In this document: positions 20,811-31,150 of the stretch, one piece after another
How the letters are laid out: each line of letters opens with the position of its first letter
Numbering within the stretch: position 1 is the stretch's first letter
Assembly: GCA_963971535.1 (NCBI GenBank)
Contig: OZ020598.1
Location: 94,131,360-94,195,359 of the forward strand
Length of the DNA: 64,000 nucleotides
Source of the DNA: Notolepis coatsorum
Lineage: Eukaryota > Chordata > Actinopteri > Aulopiformes > Paralepididae
Direction of reading: 5' to 3'
Made by a program: the position numbers and the translations under genes
Notes under the pieces: model-generated
Told to the model about the DNA's origin: nothing
The model's database searches: none
The model's input: only the letters and a program-made list of their open reading frames with translations

Positions 20811-22815
20811 AACCACATTCATAGATACATCAACAAATTTTAAGCTGTTGAGAGGTTTCCATGTTGTCGCCACCATCTGATGATATTTACAGTATTTTTG
20901 TATCCTATATCAAAATTGCATGTTGCGGCAGTATTTGTGATGGGAAATTGAATAGATTGTTGAATGGAAGGCACATTTTGTTCCAAATTTATAAGGATTG
21001 CACGTTTAAATGTTAACTTATATTGGAGAAAAAGAGAAAACAAATGCCATTACACTGTCAAAAATGTGAGACATATTGTGAAGTGATATTTTTATTGGCT
21101 AGCAGGGGGAAATGGCTAGTGAAAAACCTGATTGGCTTATCACTGATATATCCACATTTGTGTTTATGTTACAAACATCCCACTGTTTGATTAGCCATCT
21201 TCATTTTTAAGCTAGCTGGCGATACTGGTATATGAAACTAGAGATCTTGAGGAATCCAAAGATAGCAGCCACAACGTCATGCTAGCTCACCTTGTGTAGT
21301 GTTACAGCTCCATGCAATTATGTAGATGAAAATAGCAATACCTTGTTTTATAGGGACTGCTACCTTATAATTTCATTGATCTGTAATTAACATAAACATA
21401 ACACAAGGATTCAATGTCCCCGATGACATCACTGGTGGCCATATTCAGACTAATTTACTCTTTGACTGTCAAATGATATTGTGCAAAACTGTTTAGAGAT
21501 TTTGGATGTGTGTGAGATTATGTGCAAAATAATCCACCAAGTGCTCCTTTTTAAGGTAGTTTAAATTGTATGGGTTGAGAATGCCATGCGCATGGCCATT
21601 TTCAAAGGAGTCCCTTGACTTCTCACCTTAAGATATCGGAATGAAAATGGACTCGATCGAACCACACAACTCCTCTTTACAGCCAGGCTCATTTATGCTC
21701 ACATGTAGAATTAAACCCAATCTGGGCATTTGTTTTGCATGCAGTACAAATAGGTTACTTTTTGTGATTTAGTATTAGTAGTATACACATACATACATGT
21801 ATATGTACCGTACATTCATATTCGCAGTAAATTGTGTTCAACTGTAAAATATCCCACCTGCAGTACATATCTTTGTCACAACCTTTTGATAACTATGTTT
21901 TAGGGATCCTTGCTAAACAATGTGTGCAAATATTGACCGATATATATATATATATATATATGTTTTTTTTTACTTACAAATATCTGCATTGGGCTTTAAA
22001 ATCCATTATTGTTCAGGGCAGGCTCTACTCTGAAATAAATGTTTTGGTGGGACTGTAAAAGTGGATGTTTATGAAATTGGTGATTTCTCTAGTTTGGATC
22101 ACTCGCCAGACGATGTATAATACTACCACAACAACATGGGTGCGCTTTGTGTGTGATTACATGTGAATATGTGAAGCTTGCCGGTACATATGGAAAGTGT
22201 GTGACATGTCCTGTAGTCCAGATATGCACTTGCAAGTTGGGACACTGTTGGTAGGACTCGCATGCACATAGCCTCTGCAAAAGGGAGTACTGATCTAGAG
22301 TCTGCTTTAAATCTGTTAGTCCTACTCACTGACCCCAGATCGGCTCTCCTTCTCTGGGAAGCTTTGTGAATAGGCACCTGGTACCAGTCTTAACGATGAA
22401 CGTATTTTCCCGGTTGTCGTCAAGAAAACGTGTGTTTGTGTGTAGACCTGATCATCTACAGTGGTGGAGGTGGTGGACCAGATACATGCTAGCAAGTGCA
22501 TCTCGGTGGCTGGTGCCATGCCCAGAGGTTTGGAATAATCAGGCTGACAAATGGCATGCAAGAACATTTTGAGTATGTTAAATGAAGAGAAGGTGTGAAA
22601 AATTTGTAAAGCAATATTTAGTTGTACTTGATACATTTCCTACTTTTCCTAATAAACACCCGGTGAAGCATAATGTATGTCTCATTTGAATCGTGGCTTG
22701 GGGCGCAAAGACACAAAATGTGCTTTGCAAAACACATTGGGACGATGGCAATGTGTTTGGCTTTACTGTGAGTGACCAAAAATGTGATGGATTTTTCAAG
22801 TCAAGTTAGTGCAAG
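20811..22815 (+). other. POLR1A 3' UTR and downstream sequence
   Basis: About 2 kb with no recognisable repeat or gene. Candidate poly(A) signals AATAAA lie at 22034-22039 and 22651-22656. Which one, if either, is used cannot be decided from the sequence. An (AT)n run lies at about 21940-21961. Confidence 0.5.
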
Positions 22816-22817
22816 TT

Positions 22818-23097
22818 AGTGCATACCAGAGCCTCCTAAGTTTTGGTGTGTCTTGAGTTGACCTTACCCCCCCCCCCATAGTGCATACCAGAGCCTCCTA
22901 AGTTTTGGTGTGTCTTGAGTTGACCTTACCCCCCCCCCCCCATAGTGCATACCAGAGCCTCCTAAGTTTTGGTGTGTCTTGAGTTGACCTTACCCCCCCC
23001 CCCCCCATAGTGCATACCAGAGCCTCCTAAGTTTTGGTGTGTCTTGAGTTGACCTTACCCCCCCCACCCATAGTGCATACCAGAGCCTCCTAAGGCC
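22818..23097. repeat. About 62-64-bp tandem repeat, 4.5 copies, C-tract variable
   Basis: The unit GTGCATACCAGAGCCTCCTA, then AGTTTTGGTGTGTCTTGAGT and GACCTTACC, ends in a C run of varying length (about 9 to 14 Cs). The fifth copy breaks off after CCTCCTAAG. Confidence 0.9.
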
Positions 23098-23117
23098 TAA
23101 GAGGACGCCGGATACTA

Positions 23118-23230
23118 CAGGACGAAAGTCTTTCTCTGGTCTGCATCCCCTTAACAATTGTGTGTATTGAGCTGTACTGTATTGTACCCATTCTGCAATC
23201 TGTTAATACAATTTTCAATCAATCAATCAC
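23118..23230 (+). mobile_element. LINE family A 3' tail
   Basis: GACGAAAGTCTTTCTCTGGT to TCTGCAATCTGTTAATACAA, with an (AATC)n tail. Forms an inverted pair with 23262-23620. Confidence 0.8.
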
Positions 23231-23261
23231 AGACGGGAACTGCGGAAGAACAGCCTGCTCT

Positions 23262-23620
23262 GTGAATGAATGAAAACTTTATTTAACAGATTGCAGAATT
23301 GGCACAATACAGTACGGCTCAATACACACAATTGTTAAGGGGATGCAGACCAGAGAAAGACTTTTGTCTTGTTTACATCAGGGTCCTCCATTTTCAATTA
23401 ATATTGACATTTATGACATACACAACATATATGACGTTTATGGCATAGGGACATACAGGTATTTAGTACTGATACATTTGTGACATATACGATATTCAAA
23501 TATACAGTACTGTATAGATCCTGACAGAGTATAGACATATGATGGGGAGGGGACTGTACATTAGGAGGGGGTGGGTGGGTGCCTGGGTGGGAGAGAAATA
23601 TACATATCCCTCCCTGACTA
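23262..23620 (-). mobile_element. LINE family A 3' region, reverse orientation
   Basis: Begins with the (GAAT)n tail and ACTTTATTTAACAGATTGCA, then runs back through the 3' UTR, including the C-rich/GGGAGGGG region. Confidence 0.8.
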
Positions 23621-23824
23621 GAGTGCCTCACTGTTTGTCCGACCAGTCCAGTTTGAGCATCTTGTGTGATATTGAAATGTGATATTCTTTTTAATAATAA
23701 AGTACTTTAATTTAAATGTTTATTATTTTCAATGAAAGTCCATGAGTTGGAGTTTGTACACATTTGGGGGGGGGGGGGGGTTATTGTGGAGGGGGTCTTT
23801 TATTGTGAAGGACGGCTGTGTTTG

Positions 23825-23954
23825 CGGAGGTGACGTCAGAGGCGAGCCCTGTCCGCTGATTGGCTAGAAGGTGTATCGTTAATATTTTCGGGCCAAAGTA
23901 AATCATCCTCATCGTCAGCTGATCAGATCATCAATGTGAAGAAGATCTGTCGTC
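23825..23954 (+). promoter_or_regulatory. Promoter-like segment: CRE and inverted CCAAT
   Basis: A full CRE (TGACGTCA, 23831-23838) and an inverted CCAAT box (ATTGG, 23859-23863) lie about 120 and 95 bp before an ATG. That ATG has a plausible start context (CGTCATGG) and is followed by a splice donor. This arrangement is typical of vertebrate promoters, but the downstream gene is unidentified. Confidence 0.35.
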
Positions 23955-23982
23955 ATGGAGGCAAACCCACGTCTACAGGCGG
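23955..23982 (+). CDS. Possible first coding exon of an unknown gene
   Basis: ATGGAGGCAAACCCACGTCT encodes MEANPRLQA and ends at GCGG|GTGAGT, phase 1. I do not recognise the product. The evidence is the upstream CRE/CCAAT sequence and a good donor only. The following sequence is filled with LINEs, so any second exon is far away or absent. Without the splice the frame runs on to 24152 with no family resemblance. It could be chance. Confidence 0.25.
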
Positions 23983-24179
23983 GTGAGTCGTTGGATATGA
24001 ATGACTGGATACAAGATGAACCGACCTCGACACTAACGTGCATCATAATAATAACACAACAACATGGCTACATGACAGTGGAAGCTCAGCTGCCCGGAAT
24101 TCGATCCCCTTCTTGTAACAAGCGTTCAATAATTGATGCTGTTGTCGGCTAGCGGTGCGACTGTTGGTGTGATCATCAA

Positions 24180-24400
24180 TATGAAGTATCTTCTTGTATC
24201 ACAAGCAGCACTGTATTTGTAAATCTGGTATGTCATAAATGTCTAGATGTAGCAGCACTGTCTATCTGTATGTCATGATGAATTGAAAATGGGGGACCCT
24301 GATGTTTAAAGATGAAAGTCTTTCTCTGGTCAATTGTGTGTATTGAGCCGTACTGTACTGTACCCATTCTGCAATCTGTTAATACAATGTTCAATCAATC
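24180..24400 (+). mobile_element. LINE family A 3' tail
   Basis: Contains AATTGAAAATGGGGGACCCT and TCTGCAATCTGTTAATACAA with an AATC-type tail. It directly precedes the 5' end of the full-length LINE. Confidence 0.8.
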
Positions 24401-24636
24401 GGGTCAGAAATGTCTGCTATGCAATAAGACAATTGTGCAATAATACAAGTAATAAGAATAAGACATAACAGGTATAATGTAAGTTTAGCTGCAATATGTA
24501 GCGCACGCAATTGGTTACAGCTCCGCTCCCGTTATCGTTAATTTCGTTTAAAAACCTTATTTGGACAATACCAAAAGAGATTAGACCACATCGTATGTAT
24601 TGATGAGACCCTCTACTAACTATATCAAAAGACAAC

Positions 24637-25770
24637 ATGGATAAGGCTAAGAAAAAGGGTGGAAGGAAACAAGACACAGCAATTCTAACGGCGCCGATTG
24701 AAACACGTTCAAGGAAAATGACAGGCGACGCTGTGGCAGATCCGTTGGTGACAAGCCCCGACGTGGGGAATATAGAGGAGAATACACCGGGACCAAGGAC
24801 AACTGGCCCCGAGAGGGAGACAATAGATGACAACATAACAGGAACATCAGAAAAAAGTACCGTGAAGGAAAAAGCAGGCGATTTTGAGAAGATAATAGCA
24901 AAAACATCCATCGGATCCCTCACTGCTCCAATAACATCAACTGACACAAGCAGTTCAATTACACAACCCGACTTCAACTCTCTGACTATCCTGATAAAAG
25001 AACAGATGGTCGCTTTCAAAGCACACGTTGAACACATCGATACTAAATTCGAAGAGGTTATGAGAGCGGTCGCTTTACAGTCCATGCGAATCACGACAGT
25101 GGAGAATACGGTGACAGAAATTACACGGGCAGTCAAGGCGAACGAAGGTGGCATGACAGAGATGGGAAAAGAGATGGAAAGTGTGAAAGAAGAATACCGG
25201 AGAGAAATACAAGGGCTTAAAAACGAAGCGACGGAGAGGCTACTAGAAACCCAACGCTACCACAGGCGGAATAACATCCGCATTGTAGGGCTTGATGAAG
25301 CAGTAAACTGCGAAGATCCCAACTTTCCAACAGTGTTATCAACGATTTTGGGTAACATCGATCCAAACACAGTGCCAGAAGTGGACCAAGTTTACAGAAT
25401 CGGTTCTCGGGGGCAAAGAATCAACGGGCCAAGAGTCATCATTGTCACTCTGCGGAAGACTACAACAAGGGATGACATCATCAAATTTGCTCGCAACCAA
25501 CGTGGGAATCTGAATTATGGTGGTAAACCAATATTTATCTACGAAGATTTGAGCAAAGATGCCATCATCCGACGTCTACCATACAAGGAGGTGATGCAAA
25601 AGCTGTTCAAAGCCGGTTACAAGCCAAGGCTATCATACCCGGCGCTGTTATCATTCTTGGGCAGTGACGGCCGCAGGTCAGGTATATACACACCTATTGA
25701 AGCTGATGATTTTCTGAATCGAAATGGAGCAAATAACCCAAGGCAGGACGAAAATGCCGGAAACAGATAA
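24637..25770 (+). CDS. LINE ORF1 protein (L1 ORF1p-like)
   Basis: 377 residues. The N-terminal 100 residues are polar and probably disordered, with a basic start (MDKAKKKGGRK). Residues about 100-205 have heptad-like hydrophobic spacing consistent with the trimerising coiled coil. RRNNIRIVGL (210-219) followed by VDQVYRIG and PRVIIVTLRK resembles the RRM of L1 ORF1p, and the C-terminal domain follows. In known L1s this protein binds LINE RNA and coats the ribonucleoprotein. The ATG at 24637 is the first in the frame after the 5' UTR. There is no zinc knuckle. Confidence 0.85.
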   Translation: MDKAKKKGGRKQDTAILTAPIETRSRKMTGDAVADPLVTSPDVGNIEENTPGPRTTGPERETIDDNITGTSEKSTVKEKAGDFEKIIAKTSIGSLTAPITSTDTSSSITQPDFNSLTILIKEQMVAFKAHVEHIDTKFEEVMRAVALQSMRITTVENTVTEITRAVKANEGGMTEMGKEMESVKEEYRREIQGLKNEATERLLETQRYHRRNNIRIVGLDEAVNCEDPNFPTVLSTILGNIDPNTVPEVDQVYRIGSRGQRINGPRVIIVTLRKTTTRDDIIKFARNQRGNLNYGGKPIFIYEDLSKDAIIRRLPYKEVMQKLFKAGYKPRLSYPALLSFLGSDGRRSGIYTPIEADDFLNRNGANNPRQDENAGNR

Positions 25771-26928
25771 GCCTCTTTCTCAATGTATACCAGTGTTAGA
25801 ATGACTTTATTGTGTTCATCAAGGTAGCAGACGATATGCAAGCCGTCTATAACAATGTGTACTGTGTATAATACGATTCATAATACATTATAATTTCAGT
25901 CTCTGGTCTCTGAGGAGACATATACATATCATTGCAAAAAGATCTATCTGGAATATTCTGGGTTTATCGCTCAAATGCCCTGGGTCTCTTAGATCATTCT
26001 GGAACATAAAATAGTCTAGGCACTAGTATACTCTACAACCTTCTAGAATATAAGGCACCATGACAACGAAGCCTACAACTCTAACAATAAACATCCGGTG
26101 TGTATACACATAGCAGATAATAAATTAAATTAAGTTCAATCAGTCCTTAATAATATTTAAAAAATTAACCACACCTAAACGTATGAACACTACAAGGTTA
26201 TTCTAACAATTTAAGTAATCACTCCATTGAAGGCACATTGAAGCTCTAAAAGGCGCTGCTTTTCTATCTTATCTAATCTGTTAATTCGGTTCTAGTGGCT
26301 TCTCCACGTTGATAATTATTCTATCTCTCATTCCTTATCTATATCTTTCCATTGATTTTTATTTTATTTAATTTTTTCTTCTCATTACTCTATATTTTTT
26401 AAATATATTTTAACTTACATTGTTCTTTTCCAATGTTCTTCACATTAAGGTGTCAATATTGCTCTACAATCTTTTCCTTTTTTCCTTTTTTCCCACACGT
26501 TAGTAGAGGGTTCAAATGAATATGTCGATGAAAGTTTATTCTCGTTTTTTATTTTTTATTTTATTTTTTCTGTCATTTATCACAATACTTCATTACAGTA
26601 AGGGAAGGTGCAAGACCAAAAGCGACATTCTATTGCAATAGAATGGAAATGTTAGATCCTATGGCAATTAGCATAGGAAGATTAAGATTACAATGCTCAG
26701 TTTGGGCAATCCGGTGGACCATGGGAGAAAGTCAATCGCGGAGGATGTGTTCTTGGAACACAGGCCTGTACGACTTTCTGGGTGAGGGGAAAATAGGGGA
26801 TTTTTATTTGTATATATATATGTTTTTAAGCTCAGCTCTCAACGGGACCTCATTAATTGGATGTACATCTATTGTAGCTTCACACTCCAGAAGCATTACC
26901 AAAAACTACACAAAAACATGCATAGATT
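25771..26928 (+). other. Long inter-ORF spacer of the LINE
   Basis: 1158 bp, AT-rich with T-rich runs (26340-26580) and no sizeable open frame. It is much longer than the short gaps or overlaps usual between L1 ORFs. No inserted element or terminal repeats are recognisable in it. Confidence 0.7.
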
Positions 26929-29900
26929 ATGGCTAGTTTGAATATAATGGTATGGAACACCGGTGGGATAAACAAACAACACAAACGCAAAAGCGTGCTC
27001 ACACTGATGAAAAAAGAACATGACGTGGCTCTATTAAGCGAAACGCACATTTTAGAGGAAGACATAAATACGTTAGCGGATAACATATACCATAATATTA
27101 GTCACTCTTCTTTTGTTACGAGAACTAGAGGGGTAGCCATAGTCGTCAGACGCAAATTAAATATCGAATTGAAAGGGGTATGGTCGGATGCTGAGGGGCG
27201 CATAACTATAGCTAGGATTATACACAATAACAGGAAAATTGCATTGGCAGCGGTATATGCCCCAAATTTGTACGAAGTGGGTTTCTTCACTTCACTAACC
27301 GGAGAAATGTTAAACCATCCCAAGTACTCATATATAATAGGTGCGGATTTTAATGCCATTTGGAACCCAAGGATGGACAAAACTTACCTTACCTTTTCCA
27401 GCGAACAAAAAAATTCATCTAAAGCATTAAAAGATTGGTCGAAATCAACAGGGGTAACTGATTTATGGCGTTCACTTAACCCCATGACCCGCAAGTACTC
27501 CTGTCGTTCGACGAGACACAACACACTATCCAGAATTGATTACGTCTTTGCATCCCCGAGAATATTTGATAAATATGAAGTGGAAATGACACCCAATGCG
27601 CTATCAGATCACTGCTACTTAATCCTGAAAGCAACATTTGGTACACTATCTTCCCGGGCCCCAAGATGGCGTTTTAATTCCATGCTGCTTAACAACAAGG
27701 AATTCATTACACAAATTAAAGAAGCTCTCACAATATTCCTACGGGATAATTCTAACTCGGTGCAAGATCCCAGAATATTATGGATGTCGGTAAAGACTAT
27801 GATCAAGGATTTCACGGATAGATTTTCCTCTATATTGCGCAAAAATCAAAACACAAAACTATCTGAAATGGAAATGCTTTACTCAACGCTTTTTAATTCT
27901 TTAAAATACAACAACTCTACTAGACTAGAAAACCAAGTTAACATTCTAAAGACAGAGATCAAAGCAATATACAGACAAAAATTGGAATTGCAAATACGCA
28001 GCACAAGACAACAGCAGTACTTCCAAGGCTCTAAACCTAGTCACCTATTAGCCATGCGACTAAGAATTAATGCAAAATTTGCAGATATAACTGCCATTAG
28101 GAAACAACAAGCTCTAGTAACGGAACCCAAAATAATAAACGATACATTCAAAGAATTCTACTCCGATTTATATAATTCGGAAACGACCTTTGATCAAGAC
28201 AAATTAGACACATATCTTAATCAAATTACTCTCCCTAAACTTACGGAGGACGACGCTAAACAGTTAGAAGTACCGATCACATTAGAAGAACTCAAGAAGG
28301 CCATATCTGGAATGAAAAACGGCAAGGCTCCGGGAATTGACGGTATCCCATCAGAAATGTACATTTCTTGCTGGGACATATTTGGACCCTTATTACTAAA
28401 TATGATCTTATACTCAGTCAAAGAGGGAAGCTTCCATAAACACCAAAATACTGCACTCATTTCAGTTCTTCACAAAAAAGACAAAGACCCCACTGAGTGC
28501 GGTAGTTACCGTCCTTTAAGCCTCCTCGGAACCGATGTCAAACTGTACTCTAAGATATTAGCCATCAGATTGCAAAAGCATATGACGTCTTTAGTTCATC
28601 CGGACCAAACAGGCTTCATAAAAGGTCGCCTGATCAATGATAACATAAGGCGAATACTGCACGTACTAGATGCAGACAAAGAGGACACCACACCTAAGGC
28701 GATACTATCCCTGGATGCTATGAAAGCATTTGACAGGTTGGAATGGTCGTTTCTATGGGCAGTATTAGAAAGGATGGGGTTAGGAAAAGGATTCATTGAT
28801 ATGATTAAAGTACTATACAAGGACCCATCGGCCAGGATTACAACAGGCACATTCATCTCCGATATCTTTCCGGTATCACGCTCAGCCAGACAGGGTTGCC
28901 CTCTTAGTCCCGGACTATTCGATCTATCATTAGAACCTTTAGCACAATTTATAAGACAATCCCAACACATAGAACCAATAGTAATCAAGGGCACACATCA
29001 TAAAATTAGTTTATATGCGGACGACGTAATATTGTTCATGCAAAACCCCAACAACACATTGCCGCATATACTCAAGTTATTATCGGGATTTAAAATAAAT
29101 TGGCCTAAGTCGGCTTTTCTTCCTCTTAACACCAGTGCAAAAAAAGACACAACCCTCCCAGGTGCGATACCCATGGTCAAACATTTCAGATGCTTGGGTG
29201 TGGAAATATTTCCCACCATAAGACAAACGGTGAAGCACAATTACACAAAAATACAGAACAAAATCAAAGACGACCTGGACAGGTGGGCAAAACTTAAAAA
29301 CTCAGTACAGGCAAGGGTATCAATAGTTAAGATGGATGTATTACCAAGAATCAATTTCTTCAGCTCAATGCTTCCGTTACCTCCTCCAGAGGGCTACTGG
29401 AAAAGATTACAAACCTCCACATACAAATTTATTTGGAATAACAAACCACCTCGCATAAAAAGATCCACCGCACAGAGAAATAAAGCAGACGGTGGCATGG
29501 CAGTCCCAGATTTTTTACAATATTTTAAGGCCTTCACATTAAGACCATTGAAGATATGGTTTGACCCCCAGGCTTTGGTATCTTGGAGAGAATTAGAAGA
29601 AAACATAGTAGCCCCACAGAGACTGAAAGACATAGCACACACTAAACTTTCAATCAAGCATTGTGAGCGAGAATTTGGCCCAATAATTACCCATGCAATC
29701 AGAACATGGCGGGAAACACAAAAGAAATATCCTAACCCTCAAGAATGGCATAATCACACTCCCATATTCAATAACAATGCACTCTTAATGGGAAAACGAC
29801 CTATAAGATTCCCTATATGGGAAGAGAAAGGCATACACTCATTAGGGGATATTTTTAATAACAAGGGCCTCTGTAGTTATGTCGAAATATGCATAAAGTT

Positions 29901-30672
29901 TAACCTCACCGAGTCCACATGGCTTTTTTACATACAGTTACGACTTTGTATGAGATCTCACGGTGTTCCATTACTCATACCAATTGAACACCACAGATAC
30001 CACAAATTTTTCTATGAAAGAGATACATTGGGAGGTTTTGTATCAGGTTTTTATTATCAATTACTAACGTCCTCGTATGAAACCCTTCAACTAGACACTG
30101 TCTGGAGGAGGGATATACCAGACCTGGAATATGACTTTGATTGGCAAGGAGCCTGGGCAAATGTCCGACTTACATCAAGGAACCCGGATCATCAACAAAT
30201 CAATCTGAACTATATTCACAGGACATACTTGACTCCTATAAGGCTGTGCAAAATGGGGCTTATACAAGACTCCAAATGCTCCCAATGTACAAATGGGGAC
30301 GAAGGAACATTTATGCACATGTATTGGGACTGCCCACCAGTTAAAGCATTCTGGAAAGATGTGTCCCAACAATTATCAATACTCGTATTTTGGAATATAC
30401 CTGTACACCCCGCGGTATTACTATTGAATGATGTTTTTGAGTTTGCAGTGAATCCACAACTAAAAAGATTGGTTTTATCGGGTATCACAGTAGCTAAAAA
30501 ACTGATCGCATCACGTTGGTTTCAACCGGAAAAAATGTGCCGAAAAGTGTGGTTTCTTACATATCTCGATGTGATATATCAAGAAATATCTACAGCAAGA
30601 ATTCTGGGGCTCAATGAATCCAAAATGTCAATGTGGTTAGAAGTGGTGGAGAGAATAAAAGCTAGCTTATAA
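26929..30672 (+). CDS. LINE ORF2 protein: APE endonuclease and reverse transcriptase
   Basis: 1247 residues. The N-terminal AP-like endonuclease has its expected residues: N10 (VWNTGG), E38 (LSETH), Y110 (AVYAPN), D140/N142 (GADFNA), D204 (RIDYVF) and D227-H228 (SDH). The reverse transcriptase runs from GKAPGIDGIPSEMY (465) through SLDAMKAFD (D596) and ARQGCPLSPGLF to YADD (696-699). A C-terminal CCHC knuckle is visible: C1117-x2-C1120, H1130, C1135. All catalytic residues are in place. In this family the protein nicks target DNA and copies LINE RNA at the nick. The domain order and knuckle fit the L1/Tx1 group; I cannot separate L1 from Tx1 without a tree. Confidence 0.93.
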   Translation: MASLNIMVWNTGGINKQHKRKSVLTLMKKEHDVALLSETHILEEDINTLADNIYHNISHSSFVTRTRGVAIVVRRKLNIELKGVWSDAEGRITIARIIHNNRKIALAAVYAPNLYEVGFFTSLTGEMLNHPKYSYIIGADFNAIWNPRMDKTYLTFSSEQKNSSKALKDWSKSTGVTDLWRSLNPMTRKYSCRSTRHNTLSRIDYVFASPRIFDKYEVEMTPNALSDHCYLILKATFGTLSSRAPRWRFNSMLLNNKEFITQIKEALTIFLRDNSNSVQDPRILWMSVKTMIKDFTDRFSSILRKNQNTKLSEMEMLYSTLFNSLKYNNSTRLENQVNILKTEIKAIYRQKLELQIRSTRQQQYFQGSKPSHLLAMRLRINAKFADITAIRKQQALVTEPKIINDTFKEFYSDLYNSETTFDQDKLDTYLNQITLPKLTEDDAKQLEVPITLEELKKAISGMKNGKAPGIDGIPSEMYISCWDIFGPLLLNMILYSVKEGSFHKHQNTALISVLHKKDKDPTECGSYRPLSLLGTDVKLYSKILAIRLQKHMTSLVHPDQTGFIKGRLINDNIRRILHVLDADKEDTTPKAILSLDAMKAFDRLEWSFLWAVLERMGLGKGFIDMIKVLYKDPSARITTGTFISDIFPVSRSARQGCPLSPGLFDLSLEPLAQFIRQSQHIEPIVIKGTHHKISLYADDVILFMQNPNNTLPHILKLLSGFKINWPKSAFLPLNTSAKKDTTLPGAIPMVKHFRCLGVEIFPTIRQTVKHNYTKIQNKIKDDLDRWAKLKNSVQARVSIVKMDVLPRINFFSSMLPLPPPEGYWKRLQTSTYKFIWNNKPPRIKRSTAQRNKADGGMAVPDFLQYFKAFTLRPLKIWFDPQALVSWRELEENIVAPQRLKDIAHTKLSIKHCEREFGPIITHAIRTWRETQKKYPNPQEWHNHTPIFNNNALLMGKRPIRFPIWEEKGIHSLGDIFNNKGLCSYVEICIKFNLTESTWLFYIQLRLCMRSHGVPLLIPIEHHRYHKFFYERDTLGGFVSGFYYQLLTSSYETLQLDTVWRRDIPDLEYDFDWQGAWANVRLTSRNPDHQQINLNYIHRTYLTPIRLCKMGLIQDSKCSQCTNGDEGTFMHMYWDCPPVKAFWKDVSQQLSILVFWNIPVHPAVLLLNDVFEFAVNPQLKRLVLSGITVAKKLIASRWFQPEKMCRKVWFLTYLDVIYQEISTARILGLNESKMSMWLEVVERIKASL

Positions 30673-31009
30673 TGGTAGTGTCTGGTTAGGAGTGAGGGAT
30701 AATGGAGGTACTATCCAAGAGGGGGTCCGGGAGGGGGGGGTTTGAGCAGGAGCATATGTGTGTAGGGTTTTAGAAAATAGGTATTAGGGGTATATTATAT
30801 ACTAACATTTATATAATTGTAATTTCGCTGGATATACACTGTATACGGTTAAAATGTTATTATAGACTATTTTTGTTTTATCCTGTTTCTGTACTTGCAT
30901 ATATTTTAACCACCTTTACTGAAAGTTTCATTATGCATTGTGTGTTGAGTACTGACTTTTAATAATCTTTTGTTTTGCAATAATAAAAAAAATATAAAAA
31001 AAAAAAAAA

Positions 31010-31150
31010 GCATGGTAAGACATGCTAAGGTCCTGCGATACACTGTTAGCTACGGATGAGGCACTGGGTCTTATGTACACTACTATACAATGCTATACTA
31101 TACTATACAGTTATACTATGTATCCTTATGCTATCTTGCTATATCCATAC
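31010..31150. other. Flank between LINE and next element
   Basis: Short sequence with a CTATAC-rich simple stretch at 31080-31130. Nothing else is seen. Confidence 0.5.

Larger units (their letters stand above)
24400..31009 (+). mobile_element. Full-length L1/Tx1-type LINE, both ORFs open
   Basis: A 5' UTR of about 240 bp is followed by ORF1 (24637-25770), a 1158-bp spacer, ORF2 (26929-30672), and a 3' UTR with AATAAA at about 30982 and a poly(A) tail to 31009. No stop or frameshift interrupts either ORF, so it may be young. The exact 5' end is uncertain. I could not find a convincing target-site duplication around it. Confidence 0.88.
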
